Assembly (NCBI GenBank): GCA_024734555.1
Contig: JANPWX010000358.1
Coordinates: 1,550,369-1,614,368, forward strand
Origin: Trochalopteron elliotii
Lineage: Eukaryota; Chordata; Aves; Passeriformes; Leiothrichidae
Length of the DNA stretch: 64,000 nucleotides
Direction of reading: 5' to 3'
Shown here: positions 49,501 to 62,640 of the stretch, piece after piece
How positions within the stretch are numbered: the first letter of the stretch is position 1
How the letters are laid out: each line of letters starts with the position of its first letter
Made by a program: the position numbers and the translations under genes
Notes under the pieces: generated by a model
The model's input: the letters and a program-made list of their open reading frames with translations, nothing else
Databases searched by the model: none
What the model was told of the DNA's origin: nothing

Positions 49501-52500
49501 TGGTGATAAATTTTGGTCAAGTGGGGCATTGAATTTATTAAATTTTCTTTTTCTAAAATAAATGAGTTCAAAACCTACTCTCATGCTTATATTTAAGAAT
49601 ACTGGAATGCTGAAATGTGGAGAATATACTCTATAAATCTATTTCTAAATGCAAAGCATGGAGAGGAAAACAGAAATCCTTTTAATTAGTTCTTAACTTG
49701 CTTTTTGAGTAACACATATGCAGGGGTTTCAATTGTATTTTCTCTTATTGTTAGTACTTGTGAACACTTGTGGTTCATTGACTGAGCCTCATTACCTGTG
49801 GAGATTGTTTGTTCATCTGTTTGTCAGAATTTAATTACTGGAGCACAACCACTGGTATAAGGACTTTCATGCAAGAGCCTAATATTTTTCTCTTCTCTAT
49901 CTAAGGTCTATCTTCTCTCTAAAAAATTGCTTTTAATCAGCTTGTCACTGTGCAGAACAGCACATTTCCTATGAGAAGGAGGGGTCTATCAGATGCACAA
50001 ATGCTGTTCTGCAGCCATCTCTAAAAATCTGCTTTCCCAATCAAATGGGTGAAGAACTCAGCAACTCTTGACTTTTTATTCAGAAACACAAAGTCAATGG
50101 CTCTGCTGTACTCTCTGATCACAAACTCTGCTTTTCAGCTGCATTGCTGAAGCAGAACCCCCCTGAAAAATGCAAGGGCAACACTACGGGTGACAGAAAG
50201 GAATCACAGCTGACTTCCTGGAAGCAGTAGCAGTGCACTTGCCCTTCACCACTAATCTCTGCCCACTGTCCCCCCCAAAACACTCCCTACAAATTTAGCT
50301 CAGAAGACACTGTGCAAATCTCACATATCTCTACAGTCACAAAGATGTAGCTCTGAATGATACACCTGCATCTGTATATTCAAACAGACAAGAAACCAAA
50401 GCTCACAGCTTCACCTTTTTTTTCACCTATGGAGAAAACCACAGGTTCACATTTCACCAGGCTGTCACCCAGCTTGAGTTATTACCACCAAATATGTACC
50501 ACAAAAATGAGGGCAAAATGAGTAAGAACCTGCATACCATACTTCAACCAATGGAATGGCCTTAAGGCCTGAATTTCCAAAACTAGACAAAGTATATTTT
50601 TTTATCAAATAACTTGAAAAAACTATTTTCAAATAATTTCAAAGCCTTTCTTAATAAGCATGCAACAAAAATAATGTATTAACTTTTTCCTCTTGAACAT
50701 CCTCAACTGTTGAAACACACTAAATCTTAAAAGAAATCAACTTACAGAAAATGAATGGTATTTCAGTAATGCATCACTATTCTGCCACACTTCTGACTGT
50801 TTTCTAGGTATGAAGATCAATTTTTACCATTTGCTAACACACATTGAAGCTAAACATAAGAAAGTCACAGAGGGTATTAGCACACATCAACAAGTCAGAG
50901 TGAACCATTCGATATTCACAGAGAGTATAGTTTAATTCTGCATTTTCTTTAGCATTTATTGTGGAAACATACCTCTCAAACTGAATCCAAACCAGTGTCT
51001 CGCCCCTATTTTACAATCACCATAAATGAGAATGGTCTCCTAGTATTGCTATTTTAATGACACTACTTAGCAGCATTCAAGGGTATAGAGTTGGACTCAA
51101 GAGGCTGAGAATCCTATTTGAATGCATAATAAAGAAGCATCTGAAGTTTTACTAGGTTTATTAAATTGTTTATGGCTATTTTGGTAGTAGCTGTTAAATT
51201 AATCATCCTAAAAAAATTAAAAGGAGAAAGAAAAGAATAGGTAACACTGCCTATTATCACAATTTTTATATGAGTCTAATAACAATGCTACACTCTGTTT
51301 TAAAAGCCCTGATTCTTGGAGTCTTATTTATATGGGTATCTTGCCTTTCATTTTCATATAAAACAGCCGTTGAATAAAGCTTAGAGTGACATGAATTGTT
51401 AAGGTTCAGATATCAATAGGCAACTAAAAAGGATGCAACTATTTAAAAAATTTCTCAGTTTTTAAGCCTCTGAAAAATCTTATGACATCTGATTCATGAA
51501 TTTCAGAGTGGCTACACTGACATCTCCACTTCAAAGCCTTCTTTTTTCACCATATATCTAGACTGCAAAAATTAATTTCCTGAATCTTCTGAGTCATTTC
51601 ATTTAACAATTTAAGAAGACAAACAAAGCAGGCAGCCCTTCCACTGCCCGCTGCGGCGAGTCAAATTGTGCAGATAAACAAAATGATTACCAGGGCATGC
51701 AGGAGAGAGAGAGAGTCAAAGAGCTGCCTTTACTGGTTGGTTAAAAACACAATCAAATTAATTGCCAAATAGTTGTCTGCACTGTCTTGTCTCAGGGCAA
51801 TTTGGAAATAAAAGGATACCTGGTGCACAGGACACACATACACACCTGTATGGGCATGGGAGGAGAGGGAGCATGAAGGGGATAGCTCAGGTTTATCTCA
51901 GGTTTTTTTTTCCATCCCAGAGCCAGTAAAGCCATGGACCTGCAAAGGTTCATTGCAACAGCACAGATACACCCATCCACTCCTTAAGAGGTTTGGTTTT
52001 TTCAGGCTCATTTGTTTTCTTAATAATTCAACCCACATATTTGTGTTTCTTCCAAAACAAAATGATATAAACTGGAAACATTTTTAAAAATTCTACTCCA
52101 CAGCTAATTACTGATGCTGAGGATTAACATTCTGTGGCACTTCAGCTTTAGTTACTTTCCCTAATTAATGTCATATTTGCAAAGATCTATAAAAACACTG
52201 TTTAGGTAAATGATGTGCATTCATTAACTATTTAAAGCCTGTGTCTGTTTTTTTTTAAAGTATTTGGAATGCCTCTTGAAATTTCTACAAATAACCTTTA
52301 AAGCCTTGAGGGATCTGAGGGGCTTTAAATAAATATCAAAATTTCATTAATTGTTCAGACAAAAGGTGCTTCTGTCAGGCATGTTGAAATGCACACATGC
52401 ATTCATTTCTAAATACTTACATGGGAAAAATTTGAACTTCGTGTGCAAAATAAAAACTTCTGTGACAATGTCTAAGAGTGACCACACAGCAACAACATCT

Positions 52501-55500
52501 AAGCTGTTATTAATAGGAGTGTGTGGGTAAGGGTGGTTTCCTTGCTCTGGGTGGGCAGAGAAACCATCTCTGATATTCTTTTCTTGCACCACAGAGCACA
52601 GCTCACAAGGTGAAGGCACATTTTCTCATCTTTGTGTAAGCTGTGAAACATGGAGCAGCTTTTTTGGCGACAGAGGATTCTCTGAAAGCTGAGACATACA
52701 GATATTGCCTCTTCAATGGAGTAAGATGGGTTTTTTTTGAAGACTACCTGCCTATTTACAGCCCTCGTGTGGGCTTGGCTGTTACAGTTTGAGCACTTGT
52801 CAGTAAGCCAGCTGAACCACAGGAAACCCTCAGTACTTGTCCTGGCCTGTTCAGCTTAAAATAAATGTTGACATTTCAGTAAATGCTTTTCTTGAGAGGG
52901 TTAACAACCAGCATTACTATGGTCCCCTCAAGGCTAAGGCATCCTTGGGATTTTTATAGCAAATGTATCTTTTTGACCCTGTGGGTTTTTTTTTTTTTTC
53001 CAAATGCATTTCTACCATTGTGACAACAGACATCTCTGCAAAGAGAGAAACTGAACTGGGCATGAGGAAGGAGATGACAAAGCCCATCCAGGCCAGATGG
53101 TGTCAAGCAGGCTGGTTTTGAAGGCTGGGATGATGCCTTTGGGTCGTGGAGCCAGACAATGGCCACAGGCCCTGATGCACATATGAGCATTGCAGACCTG
53201 TGTGGTGGTGGTGTGGGGCAGGTGCTCAACCCAGCACAAGTCAAATACCAGACTGTACAACAAATTTCCTCTATTTTTTAGGTTTTGTGGAGGAAAAACT
53301 ATGTGCAGCCCTGACCTGTGACATACACAGAGGGAAGAAAGTCACTATAGACAGTTCCCTCTGTCCTCTCTAACTTTTGCCTCCTTGCAATGGTAAACAA
53401 AGCCTCTTACTGTTTGGCAAAGAAGAGGCTGTTTTAAATACAAAATTTCAGGACCAAGTTCTCAGTGGAGATAGACTATAAATCTGACAGTAAACCCACC
53501 TGCCCTCCAGCACTACCACCAAAGACAAGATGACCACCATGAGATTAAACAACAACATGGTCCATCTCCTGTAGATTAGAAATACCTTTTGTGACAACTT
53601 GTAAAATAAGCATCACAGCAGGACAGCTGTGGAAGCAAGAGCTCTGTCCCCCTCCTTGCTTCCCCTCCCAGCTTAATGCAACTCACTTTGTTCATCTGAG
53701 GCCCCACCACCACAGCTGGCTTCTGTGGGGGAACTCAGCCAGTATAAACCAGTTACAAACCAGTCAACATCAGGGAGCTGTGACTAGTTTCTCCTGCCAT
53801 CCCTAACACCCTATTCTGACTGCACACCACGTGTTGTCCCACAAGCACACGCTGCTGCATGTTGTATATGCTGCAAAGCAGGTCCTCTGGAGATGGCCAA
53901 AAGCAATGGCAACAAGAACAATTCTGGTGAGAAAATTAATCACATGCATATTTGTAGGACTCAGTCCTACACAGTACAGGCTGTAGCTAAAAATGAAAGA
54001 AAATTAGTGAAAAATACGAATTTATATAAGCGTACATAATTAAAAAAACCCACACTCTTAATTTTCAACCCTTGTAATATGTAGAAAATATTCCATAAAG
54101 AATGGGACAACTTAGCACATCATTTACAATTTTAAATGCTTTCTTCAATAGAAACAAAGGACCTGTAATCACACTGAAAGGTATTTTAAAAGACAGCAGA
54201 GCTTGTGTCTGACCCAAGAAAGTAGGCAGACCTCCACTGCCTGTTAATCAAAGAGAACTAAATGAGAGAAGAGAAAACTGTAGGAATAAGGGATAGATAC
54301 AATGAATACCCTGAAAGATTAAAAGCAGATCGAATTCAGTTATTACTTTTGCAGAAATATCAAAGCTTAATTATGCTGTTTTCACACATCGTTATTTGAC
54401 TTACTGTGGAATTAAAATGAACACAATTAATAAATACAAAATATTCAGTTAAAATAGAAGCATGGGGAACCTTTCTACAACTGCAGCTAAATTGTTGCAG
54501 TGCTTTTTCCACCCTCCTGTATCATTTGTATCTTGAATATATTAGCTTGGAGTTGGGCATAAAGAATTTCATTATTATCAGTCACATTATAAAAGCAGGC
54601 TCTGTATAAACATGCTGGATCACTCTGGCAGATACATCCAAGATAGGCTGCAAAAATTCAAGAGCAGGGTATGGAACAGCACAGAGCACTCTCCATAAAA
54701 CATTCCCCTCTTGATCACCATTTAATTATAGTGTCTACTTGGTTTCCTTCTCAATTTCTCTCCTTATTCCACCTCTTCCACTAAAACCCTCAGTGCAACA
54801 CATGGCTGTGATGGTTTTAGCAGCACATTACTTGGCTGGGACCCGTTTCTAAGTACTCAGCACTCCAAGGGACAGCCTTGTCACACCCAGGAGTTGATTT
54901 TCACCTGCTTCAGCAAACTGACACCATCACCACAGCATCACACCACCTTCACAGCACTATAAATAATGAACTGCACAGAAATGATCACTCTAATCTTCTG
55001 CTTATACTCTCTCCTTCCACTGGAAAAGGCAAACATCACATCTGACTGCTAAGCAAAACAGTTACAAACCAAAACCAGCATTTAAAAATATGTAAAAATT
55101 CAATTTTACTACTGTCACTTGAAACACATATGATCCAAAGGCATCTTCCAGTACTGTAATTGCTGTTTTATTAAAAATCATTGAGAGGTCAATCTAACAA
55201 CTGAAAATACACTTTCGTTTTTCAAAATGACTCACAGAGAGGTGGGGGGGAGGTTGAGGAAGAGAAAAAAGTTAAACCAACTCTACCTAAACTCCTTGCA
55301 AATCTCTAAATACATTTTTCTCTGCTCTGCTTTCAAAAATCCCATTCTACTTTCTACATTACAATAATACTCTCTTTTTGCCATTAATATTGTGTTTGGT
55401 GAAATGCTAATATTTTTCACTTCACTGTCAGAGAGAACTAAATCTACAGCAAGCTAATCTGCCATAAAGTCATGTTTTATACACACGACTACAAATTGAG

Positions 55501-57300
55501 TTTTACACTCCATGGAAAGCAATCTTCCATCTTTAAGGGTATCATGAGACAGAGAATTAGATCTATTCTTCTGGCATTACTAAATCATAAGATGAAATAT
55601 AATTTGACGTGCAAATGATATTGTAAACCCAAGGCAATGAAGCACTGAGAATATTTTTAGTACTAAACTTACTTGTTTGTTCAGTATTAAGAGTCTTTTT
55701 GAGAAAATTAGCCTCCATTTATAATGGAAACAGCATTACATAAACTTTTTTTCCATAACACAGGTCCTAGTCTAGAGACTGAGAGCCTGTATAAATTTAT
55801 TTCTAAATTGGGCATCTGAGTTTAAACATGTGTTTCTCATCTTTTAAACTCCTGAGATGTGAGCACTGGGAGCCTGTCACAACTACAACTTCTATTTCAG
55901 ATACTCAGGGTAATATGTTTTGAATCTGGATGTATTTAGAGCTGCTTTCACTTGTCAAGTTTCCAAACAACTTAAAAATAACCAGCTAATGTATTTTTTG
56001 GTTTACATTTGGAACAGGGTTTTGGTCACTTAATCCCACTGAAGAAAGCATGGGAAGATGGATAAAGTGCTTATGGAGATGATTTTTCAGGTAAAAGGAG
56101 ATACCACTGGAAGGACTGTTAAGTGCTGCTTCCCTACAATAGTAAATGTTACCTTGAAAGATGGAAATGATCCCTCCAGAAGCAACCTTGCCACTTATTT
56201 GTATTTCTAACCCCATTTTAGCAAGGTCTGGAGGAGGACCAATTTCTCCTTGTAACCCTTTGGGTACCTGAACCCAAAATGCCTTAATACAGTACTGTCC
56301 TCTCCATCATCAGTTAAAGAGATGTCAAGATGTCTCAATATTCATATTCTGGCCTTGATTAACTCTATTCTTTGCCAGTTTAAGCCCAGTAATCCTAGTT
56401 TAAACCAGAAGGGTCAGTATCCTCTTTTGTACCACTATATCTGCATAACAAAGAAAGAAAAGAAAAGGCTTTCTAATGCTTTTTCAAGACTAAAAAAAGA
56501 CAATAGTATCAGACTAAGACTGTTTAAACAACATGAACGTTGTCCTTCTGGAATTATGTTATCCATGGTTACTGGTTACTTGCAGTGTTCATTCCTTTTC
56601 AGCCCAGGAGTGGGGCAAGTTACATCAAGTCCACTTTCTATTCTACTGCGTTGACCTTCTTGCATATGTTGGTGTTCTGTTCTATATTTCCAGAAGAAGC
56701 AAGTGGTTAGCAAGTGTCAATTCTCACCTCACAAAGTGGCTTTTTGCATTAACTTCTAATAAAACAACCCCTATATTCTGATGATCTCCCTCAACCAAAG
56801 ACAAAGACAAAGACACTCCCACTTTTGGAGGTGACAGCAAGTGGCACAACCTGAACTGCAAAGCTCCAGCTGCCCTCCAGCACTGACTCCTGGCTCTTTG
56901 GGGAAATCAGCCAGGCAGGGCAGTGGAAGGAGAATGATTATAAGTGACTCCATATCACTTTGCATCCATTGCTATGCTAATTTGTGTACAGAATAGGAAA
57001 TTATGGCCAATGTCAAACCCTGTATTTAGTTGGCTGCACATATTGACATTGATGGAATTGTATCACATGGCATCCCCATCACCAAACACATTCCTTTTCC
57101 TGGAGAAATGAATGAGAAAATATTGCTAATTGAGACACAGGAGCACCTTATGGCAGATTAAACACTTGGTACAAACAACTCTTTGATGTTTATATAAAGT
57201 ATTTTTTCAAGAATAAACAAGATCATTCTTTCACCGAGAGCAACACTTTGAATTTAAAATAATTCCTTTCATCAGAAGACTGTGGAACATTTTACAAAGA
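46541..57300. other. Intronic sequence, no gene
   Basis: About 10.8 kb of unique AT-rich sequence. It contains an A/GA-rich tract at 48107-48160, a short GA run near 51704-51712 and several homopolymers. Open frames of 123-136 codons (48230-48640 plus, 48868-49239 minus, and 47825-48217 plus through the A-rich tract) have no recognisable domains. No CR1 was recognised. Confidence 0.6.
48107..48160. repeat. Poly-A followed by GAAA-type A-rich tract
   Basis: About 18 A residues lead into imperfect AAAGA/AAAAG units. On the CELF2 sense strand this is a long pyrimidine tract (CTTT units followed by poly-T). Confidence 0.93.
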
Positions 57301-57310
57301 TGGTGGAGCA

Positions 57311-57425
57311 TTATAAGTATAGTTTTATATAGGGAGAAACTGAGGCCAAGAGAGATTAAGGGAGTTATTTGAATTTTTCCCAGACAGTTAAGCACACAAC
57401 TCATTTATCCTGATTTCAAATAACA
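57311..57425 (-). repeat. Possible MIR-like SINE relic
   Basis: GGGAGAAACTGAGGCCAAGA followed by GATTAAGGGAGTTATTTGAA closely follows the antisense MIR core (GAGGAAACTGAGGCACAGAGAGGTTAAG, then CTTGCCC). After that the similarity decays. The orientation is minus because the MIR consensus is the complement of this text. Confidence 0.5.
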
Positions 57426-58080
57426 AGACTGTGCTGATATAAAAGGAAAAATTCAAGCCAAAATGCACTTCTCTTTGACATTGTCTTAGAAAGTTCTTTG
57501 CAGAAGTCTGAAGAAAAAAGGTCTAAACACAAAAGTCAAATATACAGGATCCTTTGTCCACTTAAACTTAGATGATTGTGAATGTTTTAACTATTTTTTC
57601 CTCCACTTTTTAAAACTTCATAGAGGCAAGGCCCATTCTTCAGCTCTTTGCCAGAAGTTATTTTGCCTGGGGATACGATTAACATGTATGTATTTAGGAA
57701 CAGAGACACAAGTGTAGTGTAGGCTATTAAAAGACTGTGATACTTTATAGATGGGCATTATGCATTCACATGCAAAACATTTACAGAAATGGAATTGCTC
57801 AAACAATGTGCACAGTAGAAAAAAGAAACAGATTCAAATTTCAGGTTGTTCCTTTTTGAGCTCTGAAAGATGATGCATATGTTCTTTTCTAATAAATTTT
57901 AAGGAAATGAATCCTGAGTACTTGATAGAAAGGGTGGAGGAGGGACAGTGAACAAGAAGAAACACGCCCTGAAGGTGTTCAGTTGTTACTCTAAAATCCT
58001 TTCCACTCACACAAAACTGCTATTTTGGTGCTCCAGGTCACAGAACAAAATCCTGGGGTTTTGAGAGCATTTGGACACGT

Positions 58081-58096
58081 GGAGGGAGGGAGGGAG
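58081..58096. repeat. GGGA tetranucleotide repeat
   Basis: GGAGGGAGGGAGGGAG, about four units. Confidence 0.95.
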
Positions 58097-58923
58097 AAGA
58101 AAGGTGGCCAAATGGGTATGTGGGCAAAGATGAGGGCAATCAAATCTCATGCTTTAAACTGTGCAAGAGGAAGGCTCAGCTGTGAATAGAGCTTTCCACT
58201 TCTGAAACTTCAATCAGCACAACCTACTCTTAAGCATCAGGTTAAGGTCACTACAATTACAAGGATATAAAAAGTACTGGTCCACTTCTGGGAAAAAAAA
58301 AATCTTTTATTTCACTCCTCACTTGCTTATTCTTTATTTTATCCTTTAAAATTGATTGCATTTAAACCATAATATTTTGTATGTTTTTTTCAAAACTTAA
58401 TATGTCTCCTATATTTTCTGTTTTTTGAACAATCAGTTTTAAGGTAATCAAGGTATGTATGAGCTGAGGCACAGCCTGCAACTCTGGGTATCAGAGCACC
58501 TCTGCTATTCTTACTGAACTGATCATACACAGTCTTACTCTAAATATGATGTTTTTCATAGATCTCTTATGCTGGCAAATTCCAGCTGTATTTGAGAAAA
58601 GTTGGTAAACAGGTGAAGACCATGTCAAATCAGAACTAGGGCTTTCTTTGATAGCTCTGGTTTCAAAGGAAGGCTTTGGGAAGATACAAGAAAAAGAAGG
58701 AATCAGTAGTATAAATTATAAATATTAAATAGTTTGGAATTCAGGGTGTTTCTTAGCTGCTCCTATTTTCCCCTGTCTACATTCCTTAAGGAGCATGCAT
58801 GAAGGTTGCAGGTACAGACTGCTTTATCTCCCACAAAACTCTCAGGAAGGAAATCCCATCTACTTCAGGCTACAAATAAATAAATGAATTTCTTGATTCA
58901 GAGACATCATAAAGTAAAGGGAA

Positions 58924-58961
58924 CCCACCCCCCCCTCCCCAAACCAACAAACCCAAACCCC
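58924..58961 (-). other. G-quadruplex motif on the CELF2 sense strand
   Basis: The complement of this C-rich stretch has G tracts of 4, 3, 4, 8 and 3. Within 58924-58940 alone, GGGG-A-GGGGGGGG-T-GGG can supply four G3 tracts with loops of one or two bases, which satisfies the canonical motif. Confidence 0.85.
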
Positions 58962-61900
58962 ATCTTTTCACAACAGTCACTGCTTGACTTGTTTCAGTCC
59001 AGTTCATTGTTATTCGTACCCATCCTTTTTCTATAAATATTTGTCTTGCATTTGTCAAGACTTATATTTAAAAAATGAAATTCTATTTGGGGTTTTACAG
59101 TATGGGAGGCTATTACATATACATTATCCTTATGTGCATGATTGGGGAGAATAGATGATTTGTGAAGTTATCTATTATGGGGAATAATCAAGATTAATGA
59201 GCCCTATGGCACTTGCTGAATGCCTCCAGAGATTTATTACTCAGGTTGTTCGTTTTTCTTGTTATGTTGGTGCTGTCAAGAGTCCTATAACAAATGCAAA
59301 CACAGACGTGTATTAATTGCAAATGTGAAACAAGGCTACTGTGATGCTGCTAAATACTCACAGCTCTGCTGTTTGTACAGCATCTCCACTGGCTGTAGGA
59401 TTTCTTATCTGCCAGGTTTCTGATTAACTTTCCATTATGGTATAAAATGCAATATTTTTAAATGCCTAAAAAGATAAAGTGGGAGGGGATTAAAGAGGAG
59501 AGGGAATTCTGTTTCCATCTTGCTCTTAATAATGCAAACTTTGGGCAGAACTGAGTGACAGAGGCCTGGGCTTTTCCTGAAAGGCTCTGCAGACAACTCT
59601 GGAAGACCTGATTTTATCACAGGTACCTTTCAGTACAAGACTTTTCAAACTCAAGTTATTGTGGCAAAAAATAACTTCCTTGAGAAGCACGTGAGCTCTG
59701 TCTAAAGATGCCATTACAACATGCATCTGTCAAGATGTTAATGCTGCTTTCTTCTCCTGACATTCCTGTTTTTCCATGGAGGTGTCAGCTGCCAGAACAC
59801 TTCACAGTATCAACAGGAGGATCACTGTGACCCCTGAGCCTATTAAGATATTTAGTAAAAGCTCAATGTCTCCCAGGAAATTTAAGTAGATGCACTTCTC
59901 TGAATATAAAAAACGTTCAAGAATTGCTCCTTGTTTATTTTAGACAGTCTTTTTCCCTGTACTGTATCTCCTCATCAATGCCATCAAAGCTGCACAGCCA
60001 TCAGGAGTTGCCACTCTTAACAGACCCCATCCATCCTGAATGGACAAAATTACAATATTCCAAAAATTATTTTTTTTTAAAAAAGGACATTGTGAAAAAA
60101 GCAATAAAAGGGAAGGATCAACATTACCTTAAATATTCCCAGCACTGCATTTAAGTTCAAGCAACACAACACAGACTTAAATGAATGACAAAGCAGTCCA
60201 TGAATGCTGAGGAAATAGCAGCATGTGCATCCCAGTGTCACAACATCCGTAGCTTTATTCCCAGAGGAAGCAGCAGCTCTGCCAGTTTTCTCCTTCATTA
60301 ACACGGATGTGGACAGACACCTTATCCCTTCCAACCTCCTCCCGCTGGATTTACACAAGGGCCAGATCCCAACTGCAGAAATTCACAGGTCTCTCCTGTG
60401 CTCTCTGGTGTGAGCTCAAACCAGAAGGTGTAGAATTTTCATGTTTATGCATTCATATAGAAAAACACATTTCTACCTCCCAGGCAGATGTTTTTCTTAC
60501 TCACCCTGCTGGCATCAACACAGAATGTGTGGGATGATGCTAATAACTCAGCATTATTAGTGTACAGGAGGGTAAAATAATGTAGCAGCAAACAGTGATA
60601 TCATGAAAATATATCTAGTTCTCTCTCAAAATAGCCCAGTATATGAGGACCTAAAAAGACCTGCCAAATTCTTCCCTAGCAGAAAAGAAATTCAACAACA
60701 TCTATTTAAAACAAACATGTAGGTGCCACTTCAGGTTTGGAAGCCACCATGTTTCAGTTTGAAAGCATCTGGGAAGGCTACAGGAAAAAAAAGAATAAAA
60801 TCTTCGAACACTCACTATTATTTTGTTTATTTTCACTTATGCATTTTCTCTGGGTTTTGTGGAATCAGGCTACTAGGCTAGGTCAGCATTCAGTTTGGTG
60901 TTGTAAAGCTGTTCACATGCTTTTACACAGCTTCTGCTATAATTTAAATAGCTGTTAAAAAAGATTTAATCCTCTTTTTTAGTCATATCTTAAGCTAAAA
61001 TACATCTTAGTCTAGCTTCTAAGCATTGCTCCAGGAAGAGAAGCCCTCTGTCTGTCCCTTGGAAAATAACTGAACATAAAATCTCAAATCCTCCTCTTGC
61101 TGTACTCCCTACTCCTTCCTTTCATGACCCTCCAGATTCAGAAGACAAATGTTTTTAGTGAAGAGGTTGTCATGCTTTTGTGAAACCTGCAGGGGTGCTC
61201 TGGATGCAGCACAAGAGGCATTAGCAGTGGAAACAAACACCTAAAAATGAGAAATGTAGCACATCCTATAAAAGAAGTGAAAGGATATTCTTTTCATTAA
61301 ATATCTACAAGCAGTAGTTTTAATTCGGATCAGAAGCAAAATACAGCAGAGGTTTGTTTAATTTAGGTCTGAAGTTGGTACCTAAGTAATTTACCATGCG
61401 GGAGGAATAAAGTCTTGTAAGATTTAGAAATGCAAATTAGAGAGTTAGCCCTGATTTGTAATCTGCTTTCATTTCTCTTTTAAGATTATGAAAAAAATGC
61501 AAAAGCCTAGTGATATATAACAAGGAAATAATAGCACAGTCCCACATGATTTTTTTTCCCCAAAAATTAGCTCAAATAGATGTGCATTTATTGGCAGATT
61601 AAAAACAAACAAAAAACAAAAACTAAAAAAACCCCAAACAACAAGCAAACACCATGTTATTAAACAGCTCAAGAACACCAATGCAGTTCTTTGCCTTTGG
61701 GTGCTACTCTGTCTTACAATGAAACAAGTTTTTGTGTACTTGCTCCCCAGACTGATAGGTACTGTCTGAACAGCAATTTCCCCATCTCCTTAAGTGTTAA
61801 CCATTTGCAGCAGTAATTTGTATAACTTCAGGCAGTAAGTTAACATGAGACAGCTCTTGCAGAGAAAATTCAGAAATATGCAAAAATGGAGACAACAATT

Positions 61901-62304
61901 CCTGGTTTTGTGCATGCAGTGTTAGCAATCCAGGGGAAAACCTGTTCTATCTGTTTGGAAAACTGGGAGCAGAACAAGCCTCGCTGCATGTATCAGCAGG
62001 CTGCCAGTGGACTGGGGTTTCCCGAAGGACTAAGACAGTGGCAGGCAGATTCTGTCACCATCCAGGCAAGATGTCATGCAGTGCAGACTGGATTCCCTGA
62101 GTCAAAGATGACAAGAAGGGACAGAATCATTCCCTAAATTCACACACTTGCCAACTGGCAGAAATGAGATCTCTTATCTTTAAAGACTTCTCAAAGTGTG
62201 AACAACTCCAGACCAAGCTTCACTGATAAGTTGTTATGGGAATATCTACCAATTTGAGATCTTGTCCCTGTCTTCTCCATATCCTTCCATAAAAACCTGG
62301 GGGT

Positions 62305-62365
62305 TCCTCTGAAGCCTTCTCCTCTCCAGGCTGAACAAGACCAGGTCCCTTGCATGGCACGACAG
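62305..62365 (-). mobile_element. CR1 LINE fragment, inverted relative to its neighbour
   Basis: GAAGCCTTCTCCTCTCCAGG and CTGAACAAGACCAGGTCCCT are the complement of the CR1 3'UTR block normally read as CTTGTTCAGCCTGGAGAAGAG. It points opposite to the CR1 piece that begins about 65 bases later. Confidence 0.65.
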
Positions 62366-62429
62366 GAAGACAAGAACCAACATATTCAATTTAAAAGGAG
62401 AGTATCCTACTGAATAGAACAAGCAAAAA

Positions 62430-62640
62430 TATTTTCCCCATGAGGACAGTCAGGCATTGGAACAGGCTGCCCAGAGACACTGTGCAGTCTCCCTCCATCT
62501 GGGGAGGTTTTTAAGACACAGTTGTATCACACACTGAGAAACAGGGTCTGATTTCACAACTGAGCCAGCTCTGAGCAGGAGGTTGGACTGGAAATCTCCT
62601 GAGGGACCTTCCAACCTCAGCCACCACGTGATCCTACTAC
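62430..62640 (+). mobile_element. CR1 LINE 3' fragment
   Basis: Sense CR1 3'UTR: GGCATTGGAACAGGCTGCCC, AGTCTCCCTCCATCTGGGGA, GGTTTTTAAGACACAGTTG, GAGCAGGAGGTTGGACTGGA and CTGAGGGACCTTCCAACCTC. It ends near a degenerate GTGATCCTACTAC terminus. Confidence 0.93.

Larger units (their letters stand above)
57426..62304. other. Intronic sequence, no gene
   Basis: AT-rich and apparently unique, with a GGGA repeat at 58081-58096 and a C-rich G-quadruplex motif at 58924-58961. Open frames do not exceed about 95 codons and lack domains. Confidence 0.6.

Noticed and set aside
58063..58110. Second G-quadruplex at the GGGA repeat
   Set aside because: The G tracts could qualify, but the array is a short simple repeat on the non-transcribed strand, so it was kept only as a repeat.
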